Shown here: piece by piece, positions 48,229 through 61,440 of the stretch
Numbering within the stretch: position 1 is the stretch's first letter
How the letters are laid out: each line of letters starts with the position of its first letter
Assembly (NCBI GenBank): GCA_013398955.1
Contig: VWPU01011632.1
Coordinates: forward strand, 91,675 to 155,674
Direction: 5' to 3'
DNA length: 64,000 nucleotides
From: Callaeas wilsoni
Lineage: Eukaryota > Chordata > Aves > Passeriformes > Callaeidae
Program-made: the position numbers and the translations under genes
The notes under the pieces: model-generated
Databases searched by the model: none
What the model was told of the DNA's origin: nothing
Seen by the model: the letters and a program-made list of their open reading frames with translations, nothing else

Positions 48229-51200
48229 AGCCCCAGGCACGCTGGGCTCCGTGCCCTCCACCGCACGGGCTGGGAGGCTGGCAAGCAAGGCACCGAGGTG
48301 CCACAGGGTGTTCTCCCTTTGTGCTGGACATTCCAGACCAAGCTGCAGCTATCTTAGCCCGGCCAGCGTGCCGGCGTCTTAATATACACTGGCTGCATGA
48401 AGGTGCCACAGTGGCAGGTTCACAGGGAGGACGAGGCGCCTGATCCGTGTCCAGAGCAGCTGTTACCTGCGGGCAGTGCTGCCAGCGCAGCCTCGGGCCA
48501 GCACACAGCGCATGAACCTGCAATCCTCCTCCTCACCTCCAGAGATGCACAGCTGAACCCACCCTGGCAGCACGGTAAAAATGCAGCCAGTGGAGCTGGA
48601 AGCATGAGGGAATGTCACCCAGCTGGCTCGTAGGGTTTGCAGATGGACTCCCCCCGGGTTCATCACTCAGCGGCTAGAAATCAAATGGAGCTGATCCCTG
48701 AAACGCACTGTGAAAACAGGAATAAAAAAAGGCAAATACATTAAGCCAATCATTATAACAAGGAAAATAAACATGCAAATAAATTATCACAGATCGAAAA
48801 GCAGTAAGTTACAAGGACATGTTTTTGTTGCTTTTTTTATAGTTCCCACTGAGCTAAGAGGAGAAATTAAAAAGAAAAAACTTAACTGATGTTGAAATCA
48901 AATTGCAGCATTCAAAAGAATGTGATTAGAATATTTGTTTATCCACCCACCTCAAACACTCTTCTTCTCTTGGGGACACAAATATTGCAATCATAAGAAC
49001 AATTTTAATTTACGTGGGAAATACATCTTGATTTTGCCCTACTTATAACTTGCTGAAGAGAGATGAGACCCAGTGCTAGAAAGTACTTTTATGGGAAGCT
49101 TCACTTGATAGATTTGAGGGAGAAAACACTGTGTGATCAGTAGGAAATTGCACTTCTACTGCCAGCAGTGGTGTCGTGGGTGTGTGGTAAATCCTTATGG
49201 CAGTTTTCATGTGTATGATTGAAGTGTTTGCAGTTGCTTGTGCAAATGAAATGAGTGGGATTCTGCCAGTGCTCAACAGCTGTGATGAAGTGCTCCATTT
49301 AGGGAAAGTATCACTCCTATCCATTGTCTTCATTTTTCATGTGCTTCCATTAAAGAACTCTAAGATAAAACTTTTAAGTCAGATGGAGAAAATAAACTCA
49401 GCCGACATGCCATCCTTCTGTTTTACTCAATAGTCTTTAGAACTATTATGAATAAAAGTACTGCTGTGGTCTTTTTTGCAGCTGTTTTCACTAAAAAATG
49501 TGCATTTGTCAAAACCATTTTTAATGAAAAATGAACCAAACAATGGGATGACAGCTAGAATAAGTGAGTGAGGGAATACAAGGACTGAAATGAGGAATCA
49601 GAATGAATTTTTCTCAAGGTTACTTTTTAAGTTTTAGTTTGTGACATTTTCTTCTTAATGGCATGGAAATTAGTATAAAAAACCTGTTTTAAAATGTCAA
49701 TATGGGAAAAAATATTCTTGTTCAGGAATAAATCAGCACAGCACAAGTACTTCAGATCTGTTAGGAAGATGCCTGAGCTCTTCTGAGAACATGGTATGTA
49801 TATTCAGGACTTTACCTTTCTCTGTATCTGTTTACCACAGCATTATCTATAATTCTGTTCTGAAAGATGTGTGCTGAGATGGACACAGCCTTCATTGTTC
49901 CCATTTTCTCAGAGGAAAGGTTTTGATCAACCCCGATGTTTCCATGTATTTTCCAGAAGTTGGTCTCTGGATTTCACTGGTTCTCCAAAGTCTACCCTAT
50001 TTCTGGATAGCAAAAGCCAGTAGTTAAATTTCTCCAGTAGAAGGTCAGGTTCATGAAAAGCTGACATTTGTTAATGTGACTCACTTCAATGAACACAGAT
50101 GTACTTCCTTGTCTTACTTTAGACTGAGACAAAAACCAGTTTTTACTGTAGGTGTTGAATTTGAATGCGGGGCAGTACGGTCATGTTTGCAAAGGAGTCC
50201 TCGTTTTATATCCCATCATTTCACTCATACCTAACTTACCTTTTGCTATTTACAGCCGAGGATTTTTTTCTGGAAATACAGTTGCAGAAGAATGTATGTA
50301 CATCTTGACCCAATTGATACAGAAACTGAGGTAGCATTTCCTCTTTATCCTTTTGCTTTAACTGCTAATGAGAAAAAGAAAAAACTTTGAAGACCTGTGT
50401 TTGAGTGCAAAGAGAGTTCCCTGAATGACCCATAGCAGAGAATTTATACAATGTTGGCTTACTTGCATTAGGCCCAAACATGTATTTCCCATTTCTGCCT
50501 GAGAGCAATGCAGTCATATGAGCAAATACTGTATCCTAGTGCTCTTGTAAGGGCTTGTGAGCACCAGGCTTAAAACCAGACACATCTAAATTGAGATTTC
50601 GGAGGTATTGGAAATAGCATGTCTCATCTTGAGGGTTAGGCTCACAGAATATAGAGGTGTAAGCTTTGGTTGAGTGTCTGCTTAGTGTATGAGTCTGCAT
50701 TTTGATTGTAAAGACAAGGAATATTGGCCTGAGCAGGATCTGGACTTTGTCACTGCTTTAAAGAAATCCAGGGTTCTCTAGCAATGATGCCCAATTCTCT
50801 TCTCATACTTTGCTCCATTTAATTATTTTGAGACTTCTGGATTTACCAAGTTCTGACAAAATTTTACCAGGTGTCAGAGACCACATGTTTAAGAAAGCAA
50901 AGATTGTCTTTTTCCTTCATCCAGCTTTCTCATGTCAGCAGTGTCTCATTTAACATCATAATTTTGCTGGTAAAAGAAGAGTCAGGTCAAAATTTTAATG
51001 TTTACCTTTTTTTTAATCTTTAAAAAAATTTTTTTCATTGTTTGTGGGGGTTCTCTTGTTAAATCTCCTTGCTCTTTAGTGACCTTTTGTGCCACAAGCT
51101 CTTTCTGTGTGGAGGGAGATGGATTTCCTGGTGTTACTGAGTGACATCTAAGAGTCTCTCTCTTGGTTGAGAGCTAGCAACGACGTCATGGGAACAGGCA

Positions 51201-51540
51201 GTATGAGGAGGATGGAAATTTTCCAGATGTCTTAGACTTCCTTTCAGCAACTGTGGTCTGGTGAGTTTAGCTGCCAGATCTGCAAGCTTTCAAGCTGAAA
51301 TCTGGATTCTCTCTGTACTGGGTAGAAAAGCTTCTTCCCTGCTCACAGCACATGGTGAGACGTGTGTTCAGCTGTGTGTGCCCCCCAGCTCCCCCGGGAG
51401 TTATGGGCTCAGTGCCAAAGTCATTGAGTGCTACTGATGGTGTTGTTGGGGGGACATGAGGTTAAATCCCAGGTGCTTGGTTTGTCCTGGTTTAGAGGTG
51501 GCAGCAGGCAGATAAAGGAAGAGTTTTCCAGACTGAAGAA
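48229..51540. other. Non-coding sequence, no gene seen
   Basis: The first 400 bases (to about 48630) are unusually GC- and CpG-rich for this window. They support long but motif-less frames on both strands, and may be a continuation of the LTR-derived sequence. The rest is AT-rich unique sequence. An octamer ATGCAAAT lies at 48773-48780. No gene recognised. Confidence 0.5.
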
Positions 51541-51690
51541 TGAGGTGAATAAATAGTGGGCGCAGTGAGAGATGGTGGGCTTCAATTGCAGCAGGAAGGT
51601 GATGATTTAACTTTGATATTAGGAAACCTTTTGGGTGGCTGGAATAGCAAAGCAGTGGATTCTTACCCCACATCCTCTCCACACCTGACC
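51541..51690 (+). mobile_element. CR1/L3-like LINE ORF2 C-terminal fragment
   Basis: The plus strand encodes GLQLQQEG at 51577-51600. It is followed at DNA level by TTGATATTAGGAAACC, then GGGTGGCTGGAATAGC and AAAGCAGTGGATTCTTACC. The order matches the end of CR1-clade ORF2: G-L-K-L-Q-Q-G-R-F, then D-I-R-K-N-F, then R-V-V-K-H-W-N-x-L-P. Frameshifts are present (for example a GATGAT insertion after GGT). The preceding 50 bases (AATAAATAGTGGGCGCAG) may also belong. It is a dead, truncated piece, not linked to the 30.2-kb fragment. Confidence 0.7.
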
Positions 51691-54660
51691 TTGTGCCATT
51701 TGTGACAAACAGGGCATTTGCAGCTCCCTGTGATATGACTTCTACAGGTGCCTTCAGACCCTGTTTTGAATTATTCAAGTCTCTCGACCTGCATATCTAT
51801 GAATTGTCACTGCTATATTGCTCTGTACATTAAAGCATTGCGTTGTTCACTGCTCAAGAACAAGCTTGTGCTTCTCTCTGAAGTCCATGAATTTAATTCT
51901 GCTCTTTCCTGTTGATATTGGCAAGTATCTATCAGAGAGAGTACCCTGTGTGTTTTCATTGTGGCCATCTGTCCTGGTATTAACAAAATGATTGCATAAT
52001 CCAAACAACAGAATCCTTTGAGAGAGGAAGAAAAAGAAAGATACACAGAAGTCATGTGGCTGACATGCACCACTGTGATCCAAATAATTGTGGAATCAGA
52101 AATAATAATAATGTATTAGATTTCTCAGTGGAAAAATGCTTGATCTTCTGAGGAACAATTAAAAATACAATATGCAATAAAAGCACTCAACTGTAATACA
52201 AATGTGTGCCTCAGGCTCCATAGCGTTTATAAAACAAAGTCATCTTGGTGCATTTTAAAACTGAGAAACATAATTAAAATGCCTTCTTGACAAGGAGAAG
52301 AAACATTCTCTTCCCATTTGACTGACTTTCCTGTCTGCCCTCTCTCTATTGAGTGCACAGGGAGAGAAGAGGCCTGCTCTGCACCACGAGGTCAGGGTGG
52401 TTGTGGCTCCTCATTCCTCCAAGCTCTGCAGCACGTTCAAAGCAGCATCTGTAGGCACCGATATTAAGTGGGCTCTACCTAGAGTGAGACAGATGGGAAA
52501 TTTGGTTTACTTGTTGTAATTATTGAGCTGATGAGTTATGTATGCTACTTGAAAGAAGGTAAGGTTTTAACATGGTGGAGAGTCTCAGCTGTTGCTGACT
52601 CTAATTAATCTGTTGGGAAAAGATTGAGACTGCAAGTAAAAGTACAGCTGCTCAGGAAACTCTATTAAAACCTGCAGGCATCCTCTGTTCTGTTACAGAA
52701 AACAATCCATACAAGTTCATTCATGAAGTAACTTCAGGTTGCTTTGCTTTCTTACCTGAGCCTAAGTTGTACAAGACAGCAGCATCATTTCTGAGACCAT
52801 CCTAGAACTATAGGTGGGGTAGAGCTGTGAGCAGCTTTGTGATACCCCAGAATTAAAATAGATTTGTGGGTTTGAATGGGATAAATGCATGTGGCGGTGA
52901 TGCTTGTGATATTTTTCTTATGAAGCAATAGACAAATTCTTAAGTTATTTGTGGTGAAGAATGGAAAAAGTGAAGTTTTGTTCTAGAATGCCTAGATAAA
53001 AACTCTGTGTCTTGCTGTGTCCTTTTTCAGAGTAAGAGCCAGCTCACCTTGACTCTGAAAAGAGACTGGCAAAAAATTGTATTAAGGTATGATGATTTCA
53101 CAATAGCTAATGTTCTCACATGCAAAAGGATGAAATTTTGATGATAGTAATGATTCTTTTCATCAGCTGTAGAGGTGATAGCATTTTTAAAAACTTGAAT
53201 GTTGAAAAAAATATAAAGAATGTATCATTTTTTCACCTCTTTTATTTGTTAGTCTATTTATGCTTTTATCCTATAATTAATTATTTGAAAGCCAACTATT
53301 TGATTACGGTGATATTTATAGCACAGATAATTTATTATCTTTGGTAACAATTGTTTTTTCTAATGGTTTGTCTAATTCTGTTTCTTTTAACTTGGTAATA
53401 GCTGAGAGAAGCTCAGCCCATTGTCAAAAGCAGAGGCAGAGAAAGAGCAGTTTCTGATAACTGCTGCCTTTGATGTTCATATTCCATGTTCCAAGAAGAG
53501 CACACAAAGACTATACCTTTGTGCTTTCAGTAATTTACAATAACCAACATAAGGTTCAGTATGCTGGCAAGCAAAATGTAATTTATTTTACTCTCTTGGA
53601 GAAAGACTTTCAATGTATGATGTGTTATGGTTACCGGATAAGGGGATCAGGGGTTGGTGTGATTTATATATACTCTCACTAACATTTTGCCATTTTTTTC
53701 CCATATATGGGAACTGTGAGGATAAAGAGGGAAGATTTGAAAACTAAAGAATATACTTTTGATCTCCAGGGAAACATGCTTTCAGATAAAAGACTCTTTG
53801 CTGCCCCTTTTTACCAACACAAGTAAGACTGGCAAAAATGACTGCACCCAGAGAAGATGGATGGATGGATCTGCTGGTTGCAAACATTTCATCTTGAGAT
53901 GATGTATTGTGCTAACCTTGGTCCTGTGTGAAACAGCAGGGTAATGTGCTCTTTACTTTCCTTTTTAGTTAGAGCTGCTGCTCGAGGCAAAAGCCAGCTC
54001 TTGCTGTGAGTGTAGCATTGGTGTCGGGGGTCTGACAAGAAGCCAACAGCTCCCACGTTGCTCTGAGACTGGTGTGGGAGAGGGTGGGCAGGAGAGCTCT
54101 GTCAGGAGGGTGGCCAGCCTGGCCTTTAGCTCCCTTCTCTTCAAGGCATTATGCAAAGCTCTGGCAGAAGGAATGCACAGTGCCAGTAAGGACAGGGACA
54201 GGAAGCTAGTGGTGGCAGCTTTCTGCACCAGTCTTCTGACTCCTGGTTGGTCTAAAATGACTTTTTGTAAGCCTCAAAGGTCTTTACTACACTGCTGTTG
54301 TTGTTCTAGTGATGAGCATAGTCCCAGTGGTAAGAAGCCTTTGTGGAAAAATAGAAGGGCTTGGTTCCTTCAACTTTTTGGCCATAAAATCAAGGGAAAA
54401 TTGCAACAGGCTGTTGAATCCCAGCTAAAATTTTTCCACTGGGATCTGTTCCAATGGAGAACACACAGTGATTTGCAACCAGATAGATTGTCTCTCAAGT
54501 CTGTCCAACTTGAATTTGGGTAACTCAGGAAAAGAAAAAGAGACCCACAATGCTACAAATGCTACAACAAGTTTTGGTTTTGAAATTGTAGAAGTCCTTG
54601 TGCAAAGAAGATATAAGTACAGTGGAACTGAATTCAATAAAGACGAGCTACAGTAGGGGT
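51691..54660. other. Non-coding sequence, no gene seen
   Basis: About 3 kb without a recognised gene. A short GGAT tetranucleotide run lies at 53856-53870. A plus-strand frame of 149 codons at 54074-54523 shows no motif, and a minus-strand frame of 115 codons overlaps its end; I regard both as chance. Confidence 0.5.
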
Positions 54661-54760
54661 TGTGCCTGGAGCAGAACTCCATAGCTCCACACAGCTTTAT
54701 TAACAACCAAGAGAGCACAGCCAAGACTTTTTTAATGAATGTCTGATGCCACAGAAGGGC
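54661..54760 (-). mobile_element. Possible LTR 3' end, minus strand
   Basis: On the minus strand, AATAAAGCTGTGTGG (plus TTTATT at 54696-54701) is followed by about 35 bases ending in CAGGCACA at 54661, a CA terminus. ATTAAAAAAGTC about 35 bases upstream could serve as a TATA-like box. The AATAAAGCTGTGT word is shared with the candidate at 28709. There is no second terminus and no target duplication, so this is weak. Confidence 0.25.
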
Positions 54761-57700
54761 AGTGAGGAACATTGCTCAGAGCATTGCTTGTAAGAAGACT
54801 TGCACTTCTGCCTCTCCCTTCCCTAAACTCCATAGTAACTAGGGACAGAGACATTTATTGTTTTATTGTGAAGGAAATTAAAACAGGCTCTGACTTGGAG
54901 GAAATCTTGCAGAGGAACCAAAAAGACTCCCTTGCCCTTGCTTGTGTTTGTGGATTCAAGAGTCTCTCTAAGGTAAAAGGCACTTTGGAGGAGAATGGGG
55001 GGAAACTTGTACAGTTTTGTTCCTTGTCCTGAGCATTGCAGTGAGTTGTGCTGGACACAAATCTAGAGCCTGCTTAGAGCAAAGGAAGCTTGCACCACGT
55101 CGTGCTTCAGAAATGGGAACCCATCCTGTCTTCTCATCTCCCCACACCCATCACAGGATCAAAGCTTGCCCTTAAAAGCAGGCCTGCTAATATGGCTCTG
55201 GTTGCTGACATTTCTGCTTTTGCTATTTATTTCTGGCATTCATTCCCTTGGGCTGAAAGGCTGAGAGGTACAATCCCTGTTTTGACAGACTTGGTTTTTA
55301 TTTCTCATTGAAGTAAGCTTAGAAATGGGCTTCTTCATTGCATAGTCTTATGGACTAGTGGGGTGGTTCTCTTTTGTGTTATGGTGATTGTATTTCTTCC
55401 CACACTGGTTATCAGGACTGCATTTTGGATTTATTCACACAGCACACATTTGTCATTGGTTTTCAGCAACATAAATATATGGTGACAAGAACGAGGTCCT
55501 TCGATGTGAAGGAGGAGGTGATGACTTACAGTAATGATTTCATCTGGAACAGGCTGGGCTAAAGGGGTGAGTCTTTACCAGAGTAAGTGAATAAGTGTGA
55601 TGTACAAATGGAGCACTGGTGCAATCAAAACATGCTCACCTTTCTTCAGGAGGCTTTAACCTTTCAGGACCCATTTAGCATATGCTGATGTGATGCTGAT
55701 CTGTCAGAATCCGCTGTCTTCAGCACCAGAAAAGAGATATTGGTCACATGTGGCTGCTGACCTTGTCAGCTCTCTCACGAGTTAAATGTGAGCTTAAGAA
55801 TGATGTATTTCTCTCTGCCCTTAAAAGCCAAATGGCTACATGATGACTTTAATATTTTTTTCTTACATTTCTGAATGAGGATAAAAGCCTGAAACTTTGG
55901 CCTCAGTGTACACAAGAGATAGGAAATTACAAAGGCATAAAACAATACCCACAAGTATTTAATCTCAACTCTTTTGCCTAGTCTTTTGTCCTTTCGGGGA
56001 CAGGGCATTGATGTGGGACAGTTTTCAGTACTTGAGGTTGACAACACTGTATTTTACAGGTACCTGGAGTAATGACCATGTTCCTTTTACCTGTCTTTGC
56101 TGAGCACTGAAATAGGTGGTGTGGATAATTATTATAGAAGCAGAACTGGACAGTTAATATGTTGTTGCTTCGAGCTCTTTGGAACTCGAGTAGGCGTTAC
56201 TGCATAGGTTATAATTTGACTCAGATTTTGAAGGTTACCTTCACGCCCTATGAGCACTAGAGACCTTTCCTCCTCTGCTTTTGTTTTATAAAAGGCTTAT
56301 AAAAGCCCCCAAAACACTCAGAGATTTCAACTTTGAAGTGAGGGGTTTGGATTTGGTTTTTTCCTTCATGAAGGAATCCTTCTCTTATAAAGAAAATTAT
56401 CCCAACATATACCATACCTGGTACCCTACTGAACAAAAGCAGGTAGCATACCAAAAGAGCCTGATTTCTTCAGTCAAGCTGTCAGTAGCTAAAAAGTTAT
56501 GGACTAATGACCTTGCATCCCCTCCTTTGACATGCCATGGAGTAACAGAAATTTAACAATAGCCTTTCATCCTGCAGGCTACACACCTCAAATCCTGCAT
56601 GCTGGCTCTCTTTTCTGGTGCTCACGTTTCAAGGTGATAAGTGCTTTTTTAACATCAGCAGAGGGCAAGATGAAGGGAGAGGTGGGTGTTTCAGCAGCAG
56701 GGTGTGCTGTCTTGAGCCCCATGATCTTTGGGTGATGGCTCTGGTGAGCAAGAGCAGCTTTGCTGCTGGGCTGAGGATTACACTGGCTGATACCTGTGTG
56801 GATCTTGGGAAACCCACTTGGAAAGCATTGCTATGCAGAAAATGCTGGAATTGAATCTTTGCATCCAGATGGCAAGTGGTTAAAAGAGCTATTTGGGTTT
56901 GCTGCTGCTCTTGTACTTACTCCATTACAGTGAAATCAGTCCCAAGGATCAGAATCACTTGTGCTACTGCTACTTGTTTGTTCTGAGGCAAAAAGAGTCA
57001 CCAGAAAAACTCTTCTTGCCAACACAACTCAGTCTGTACTCTGGGTTTTTTACTGACAAAGTCTACATCAGGGCAAAACAATGTCTGCAAGGGGCACCAG
57101 TCGTGTAGAAAAAGTATCACAGCCTGCAGAAGAGAAGTGTATCAATTTAGAGCAGTGACAGAAGTATCCCTCATATGGCAATGAGGCCCAGTCATGTGCA
57201 GATGTGCTGGTGATTGAGTGCTTTAATTTGAAATCAGAAGTTGTGTATTATGGATGTCAACACAAGAACTGGTTGAGCATTCCCACAAACATATTTCCGA
57301 GAGGAAATGACGTGGGTCATGTGTATTGGAAACAAAATTCAGAGCATCTTTTGAAACGTTTGCAGGTTTATTTATCTAAAGGCAAACAAAATAGATCAGG
57401 AAATATCTTAGCTCTTCCATGTCTCTTTCTACTTGTTAAAGGGTAGGAATAACAATAACAATAACCCCAGAAAAATCTGAAATGCAGAGATTAAAAATAA
57501 TAAGCACTGTTTAAAATGTCTGAAGGACTTTTCAGAGTGTTTTCCTGGCTGGGTTATTCTTTCCTTTCCTGAGCTGGCTGGAGCACAGCCCCTGTTGTGC
57601 AGGCTCTATCCCTTCCAGGCAGCCATGCCGTGAACGCTTCAGGTTTGTCACCCCCAGTTCTCAGGAGTGACACTTCAGTCCTGTGCGCTTCCCTGTGTGT

Positions 57701-60420
57701 TGCAGTGCTGATGTAGGGCACTCATCTTCCCTGCAAACCAGCAGGCAACCCAAGGGCCTCCCAAGCACAGCTGCAGCTCAGGCTGAGCAGGGAAAGCTGG
57801 GTTATGCACATCCTTCCTCGGTGTCCACACCAGAGCAAACAGCCTGGGGCTGCCAGGGAGCTTGGGCCCTACTTCAACCCATGGATCCACATCCTCTCAA
57901 CTGCTCCTCACATCTGGGCCCAGTCAGAGCTTGCACACAGCTGTGGGGCCATAGCTGCACCATAAAGGGCAGAAGGTGCTTGTGCTACAGATGTAAAGTT
58001 GACAAGAGCCAGGACAGAATCAAAGATGTTTGGGGTTTTTTTTCCCACTAAAGTTAATGAGCTGTGGCTCTGAACTCTGAAATAATTGGTGCTGTTGTAT
58101 GAAAAGGGCTTTTGCACAGAATGATTCTCTGGAACAGGAATTGGTTTCCAACATCACATACTGTGTTTTCTTTGACCATTGTTATGGCTGTCCTAATCAC
58201 TGCTTCTAAGAGCAGCCAGCCAAGGCCTTGCCCAGGATTTTTCCAAGAGATACCACAGGTGAAGAGCTCAAGCAATTTTGTGTTTAAAAATGGCATTAGT
58301 GTGGAGGAGAGCATCACCCCTGTCTCCTGCATTCAGTTCTTCACTAGCTGGGGGAATGAACAGTATGTTTTATGCTGAATGTTGAGGGATCAAGTGTGGC
58401 TGAAAGCCATGACCTCTCCAGCTTTCTATTTTTTCAAAGGCTCATTCTTTTCCCTGATGTCATTAGTGTTGCTATGGAGTTTCACAGTGCTCCACTTGGA
58501 GGCTGTTCATGCAGTTACTTACACATGCACTTAAATGACTTAATGAAATGTATACAAAGTTTTATTGAGATGATCTTTGCTTTATTGATTGTCTACAGTC
58601 TGCTTGGTAAGATATAAACATTGGGGAAGACTCAGTCTCTGTCATTTGAGAGTTGCAATCAGATCTGGCAGAACAAACCAGACCAAAATGCAGGCCACAA
58701 GAGCTTTGGCTTAAAACCCGCCTCCCCCCCCAAAAAAAAAAATGAAACCCTCTTGGTCTGAAGATTTAGTGAGTGCTGGAAACTGGAGTGATGGAAAATG
58801 GAACTTGTACTTCAGCCAGTGTCAGTATGTGCTAGTGTTGAGTTTTTTTGTTTCTGTGTCAGGTTTGAGAAGAGGGAATATCAGTATTCCCTTCTCATGA
58901 CTGCTCCACAGGTGCTTGGGCCACTTTACTTTGGTTCAAGAAGTTACAATGCAGTAGGTTACCTGTGAACCTTTACTTGGTTCACAGAAATACAAGCCAA
59001 TTTAAGCTACAGTAAAAGATGCTAAAACCGTTGTCTCAGGTCAAAAGCATGCTCAGAGGCAGCTGCTAGGTCTCAGCTGGTACCCAGTGGTTTCTGGTTT
59101 ATGAATCTGAACTTTGGCCTTCATCCCCAGTTCTGCTGAGATCAGCCTCTGCCAAAGAGATTTGCCAGCATAGCTATGCTAACAAAACAGTCCTTGTGTA
59201 GACCCATCTTTTACTGAAGGAAAAGTGCATTTGCTATTAAAGTTCACCGGTTCTGTTGAGTGAAATAAGCCAGACCAGCAAAAGGACTTTGAAATTCTGT
59301 GCTCTTGGGCTTTGTCTGCCAAAGAAATGTCAGTTATACCTAATTAGTTTACTTATACAGCAAGGGCTCATACTGGGGGGTTGGCCTTATTTTCCTTTAG
59401 ATTCTTGTAATTGTTCCTCTTGACATTGAACCTGTGAATGGAAAACAGGGAAGATGGGGACATTCATAGACGGTGTCCCACAGTCCTGCCATCCATAGTG
59501 CTTCAGCAAATTAATCATCCTTCTCTACTGAGTTAAGTAACTCCATTGATTTTAAGAGGGTTTCTCATGTGAAGAAATCTTCATCAGATTCAAACCTAAA
59601 ACTGCCCTGCCACAGAGAGAAATCAGAGCTCAGGTTCAAGCTTGGCTGCATTGAAGGCAAATACCATTCCTGTGCAGGAATGCTGTGGTGTAATGTGACT
59701 TTGTCCGTCATATATGCTGATGACAGATCTGAATGCTTAATCAAAACCCTGTAAGAAAAAATTCATAATGGTATAGATCTGTAAGCTTAGATTATTGATC
59801 TTTAGGCCATCAAATACTATGTATCATTTACTGGGGAGGTCAGCACTGTGATCTCTAATTTCAGTGGTTTCTATAGCATGTACTGTGGCTCATTAGGCCT
59901 AGAACAAACATTAACTGGGGATCTGTTTCTCAGATTTTTCACTTTTGTGTTCCCAGTTCCCCTCATTACTAGACTGAGTGCTGCAGAATCCCTCAAAGAT
60001 GTCACAAATGCAAGGGAGCTCTGACACTGGTAACTAGTCTGCAGCACATAATGGATTTTAAGGAAGACTGTCTGCCTAGGTATGGCTCCAGTTACGTTGC
60101 CATGAGGATGGAGCAGCATAACAAAGGCTTTTCAGAAATCTTTGTCGTGTACTTGTGCTACAGAGGCTGTACATCTTATCCAGTGAGGCAAAGTCTGCTT
60201 TTGCTCACACCCAGGTGGCTTGGCCGCCCTCACAAGAAGCTGGATTGTAAAGCCAGCATGTGTTCAGAGAAGTGAGAGCTAAGCATGCCCACGGAAGCAC
60301 CAGCTTTGCAGCCTGGGGTGTACCAAGCCTTCTAAAAGCACTCTTGAAGTTTTCTGGTGTCGTTAATAAGCACAGGTAAGGCTGTGGATATGCTCTGTTG
60401 CCTACCTGCTGTTGATGCCT
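54761..60420. other. Non-coding sequence, no gene seen
   Basis: About 5.7 kb without a recognised gene. A C8 run followed by an A11 run lies at about 58723-58741. Overlapping frames of about 120 codons around 57683-58117 sit in GC-richer sequence on both strands and carry no motif. Confidence 0.5.
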
Positions 60421-60722
60421 TGTAGAGGCTGACCTGGACCAGAGGCTGGACAGAGTGAAAGGATAAAGGGCAGGGATTTATTGAACGGCCTTCACAGGGC
60501 ACACCTTGGGCAGTGCAGGAGTCTCACAGAGACTGCACCCAGGATGGACACAGCCACAGGTTTTTTGGACAGATATAAGTTTTGTCCATTTGCATATCAG
60601 AGGTTAATTGTCCAATTACAGCTTCAGGCAGTGCAGTCCCTTTCTCTCAGTCTGCGCCCCCCTCAACTCACTTTTGTTTACATTTCTCGGTGCCTGAGAC
60701 AGTGAGGTGTCCTTCATTCTCA
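60421..60722 (-). mobile_element. LTR-like element, minus strand
   Basis: Read on the minus strand, the ~300-base element has a full LTR promoter layout. A CCAAT-region word (plus CCAATTAC near 60612) and an octamer ATGCAAAT (plus ATTTGCAT at 60588-60595) come first. A TATA-like CTTATATCTG (plus at about 60571-60580) and AATAAA (plus TTTATT at 60477-60482) follow. A U5 then ends in CAGCCTCTACA at 60421. The 5' end could be TGAGAATGAAGG at 60722. The flanks TGCCT (60416-60420) and GGCCT (60723-60727) match in 4 of 5 bases, a candidate target-site duplication. A C-run near 60657-60662 lies in U3. No internal retroviral genes flank it, so it is a solo LTR candidate of unknown ERV class. Confidence 0.65.
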
Positions 60723-61330
60723 GGCCTAGAGAGGAATTGTTGTGTCTGACCAAAATGGGAAAAGCAGTAGCTAACACTCTGTATGGAGCTCAGAGTTATA
60801 CACTAAAGAATTGCAGGATTACAAATATATGAAAATATAAAAGCTAAAATCCTAAGGCATCACTGTGATGTTGTGCTGTATTTAATTTGGGCTCATGTTT
60901 GCCCCTACCCTCAGCCCTCTCCAGTGAGATGCTGTCACCATATTTACTGCTCAGAAGTTTAGAAAAGCTCATCACAAATTCTGGCTCTACACACTGCAGT
61001 GCAGGTTCAGGTAGAAGAGAAGACTAAAGCCTGGCGTCACACCCTGCTCTGCCTTTCACTCTGATGATGATGAATATTAAGTCATTCCTGCCACGGTGAA
61101 TTATACTTTATGTGTTTAAAATAGAAATATATACTTATGACTAAGCAATAATGTTAAGTATAGATTTATTAATTTAATAGACCAAGATGGTGCACTTGTA
61201 ATAGGACTGGCTTATTTAGTTGCTAGCCTTAACTTGAAGTTTAAACTACTTGCAAAAATGTGGCAACCAGTCTGAAAAGTATTCTGCTTTTCCCTACATT
61301 AACAAATGTGTTGGTGACCTGACATTGGTT
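60723..61330. other. Non-coding sequence, no gene seen
   Basis: AT-rich unique sequence with no gene or repeat family that I recognise. Confidence 0.55.
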
Positions 61331-61440
61331 TCAGAATAGGAAAACAGAACTGGAGAAGAGAAAGTGACTTCCCAGCATGAACTGCCAGTGTTAGCATACA
61401 GGGACATGCCTGTCTGCTCAAGGCACCACAGACAGGGAGG
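61331..61440 (-). mobile_element. Probable MIR-like SINE remnant
   Basis: The plus strand reads TCAGAATAGGAAAACAGAAC, then GAGAAGAGAAAGTGACTTCC and CAGCATGAACTGCCAGTG. This parallels the reverse complement of MIR: GAGGAAACTGAGGCACAGAG, then AAGTGACTTGCCC and a CAC-type word followed by AGTGGCAGAG. Beyond that, GGGACATGCCTGTCTGCTC could stand for the next segment. It is more diverged than the 23.2-kb copy. Confidence 0.45.

Noticed and set aside
53856..53870. Short GGAT microsatellite
   Set aside because: Under four full units; too short to be worth a feature.
54074..54523. 149-codon open frame on the plus strand
   Set aside because: No motif; I could not link it to any exon, LINE or retroviral domain.
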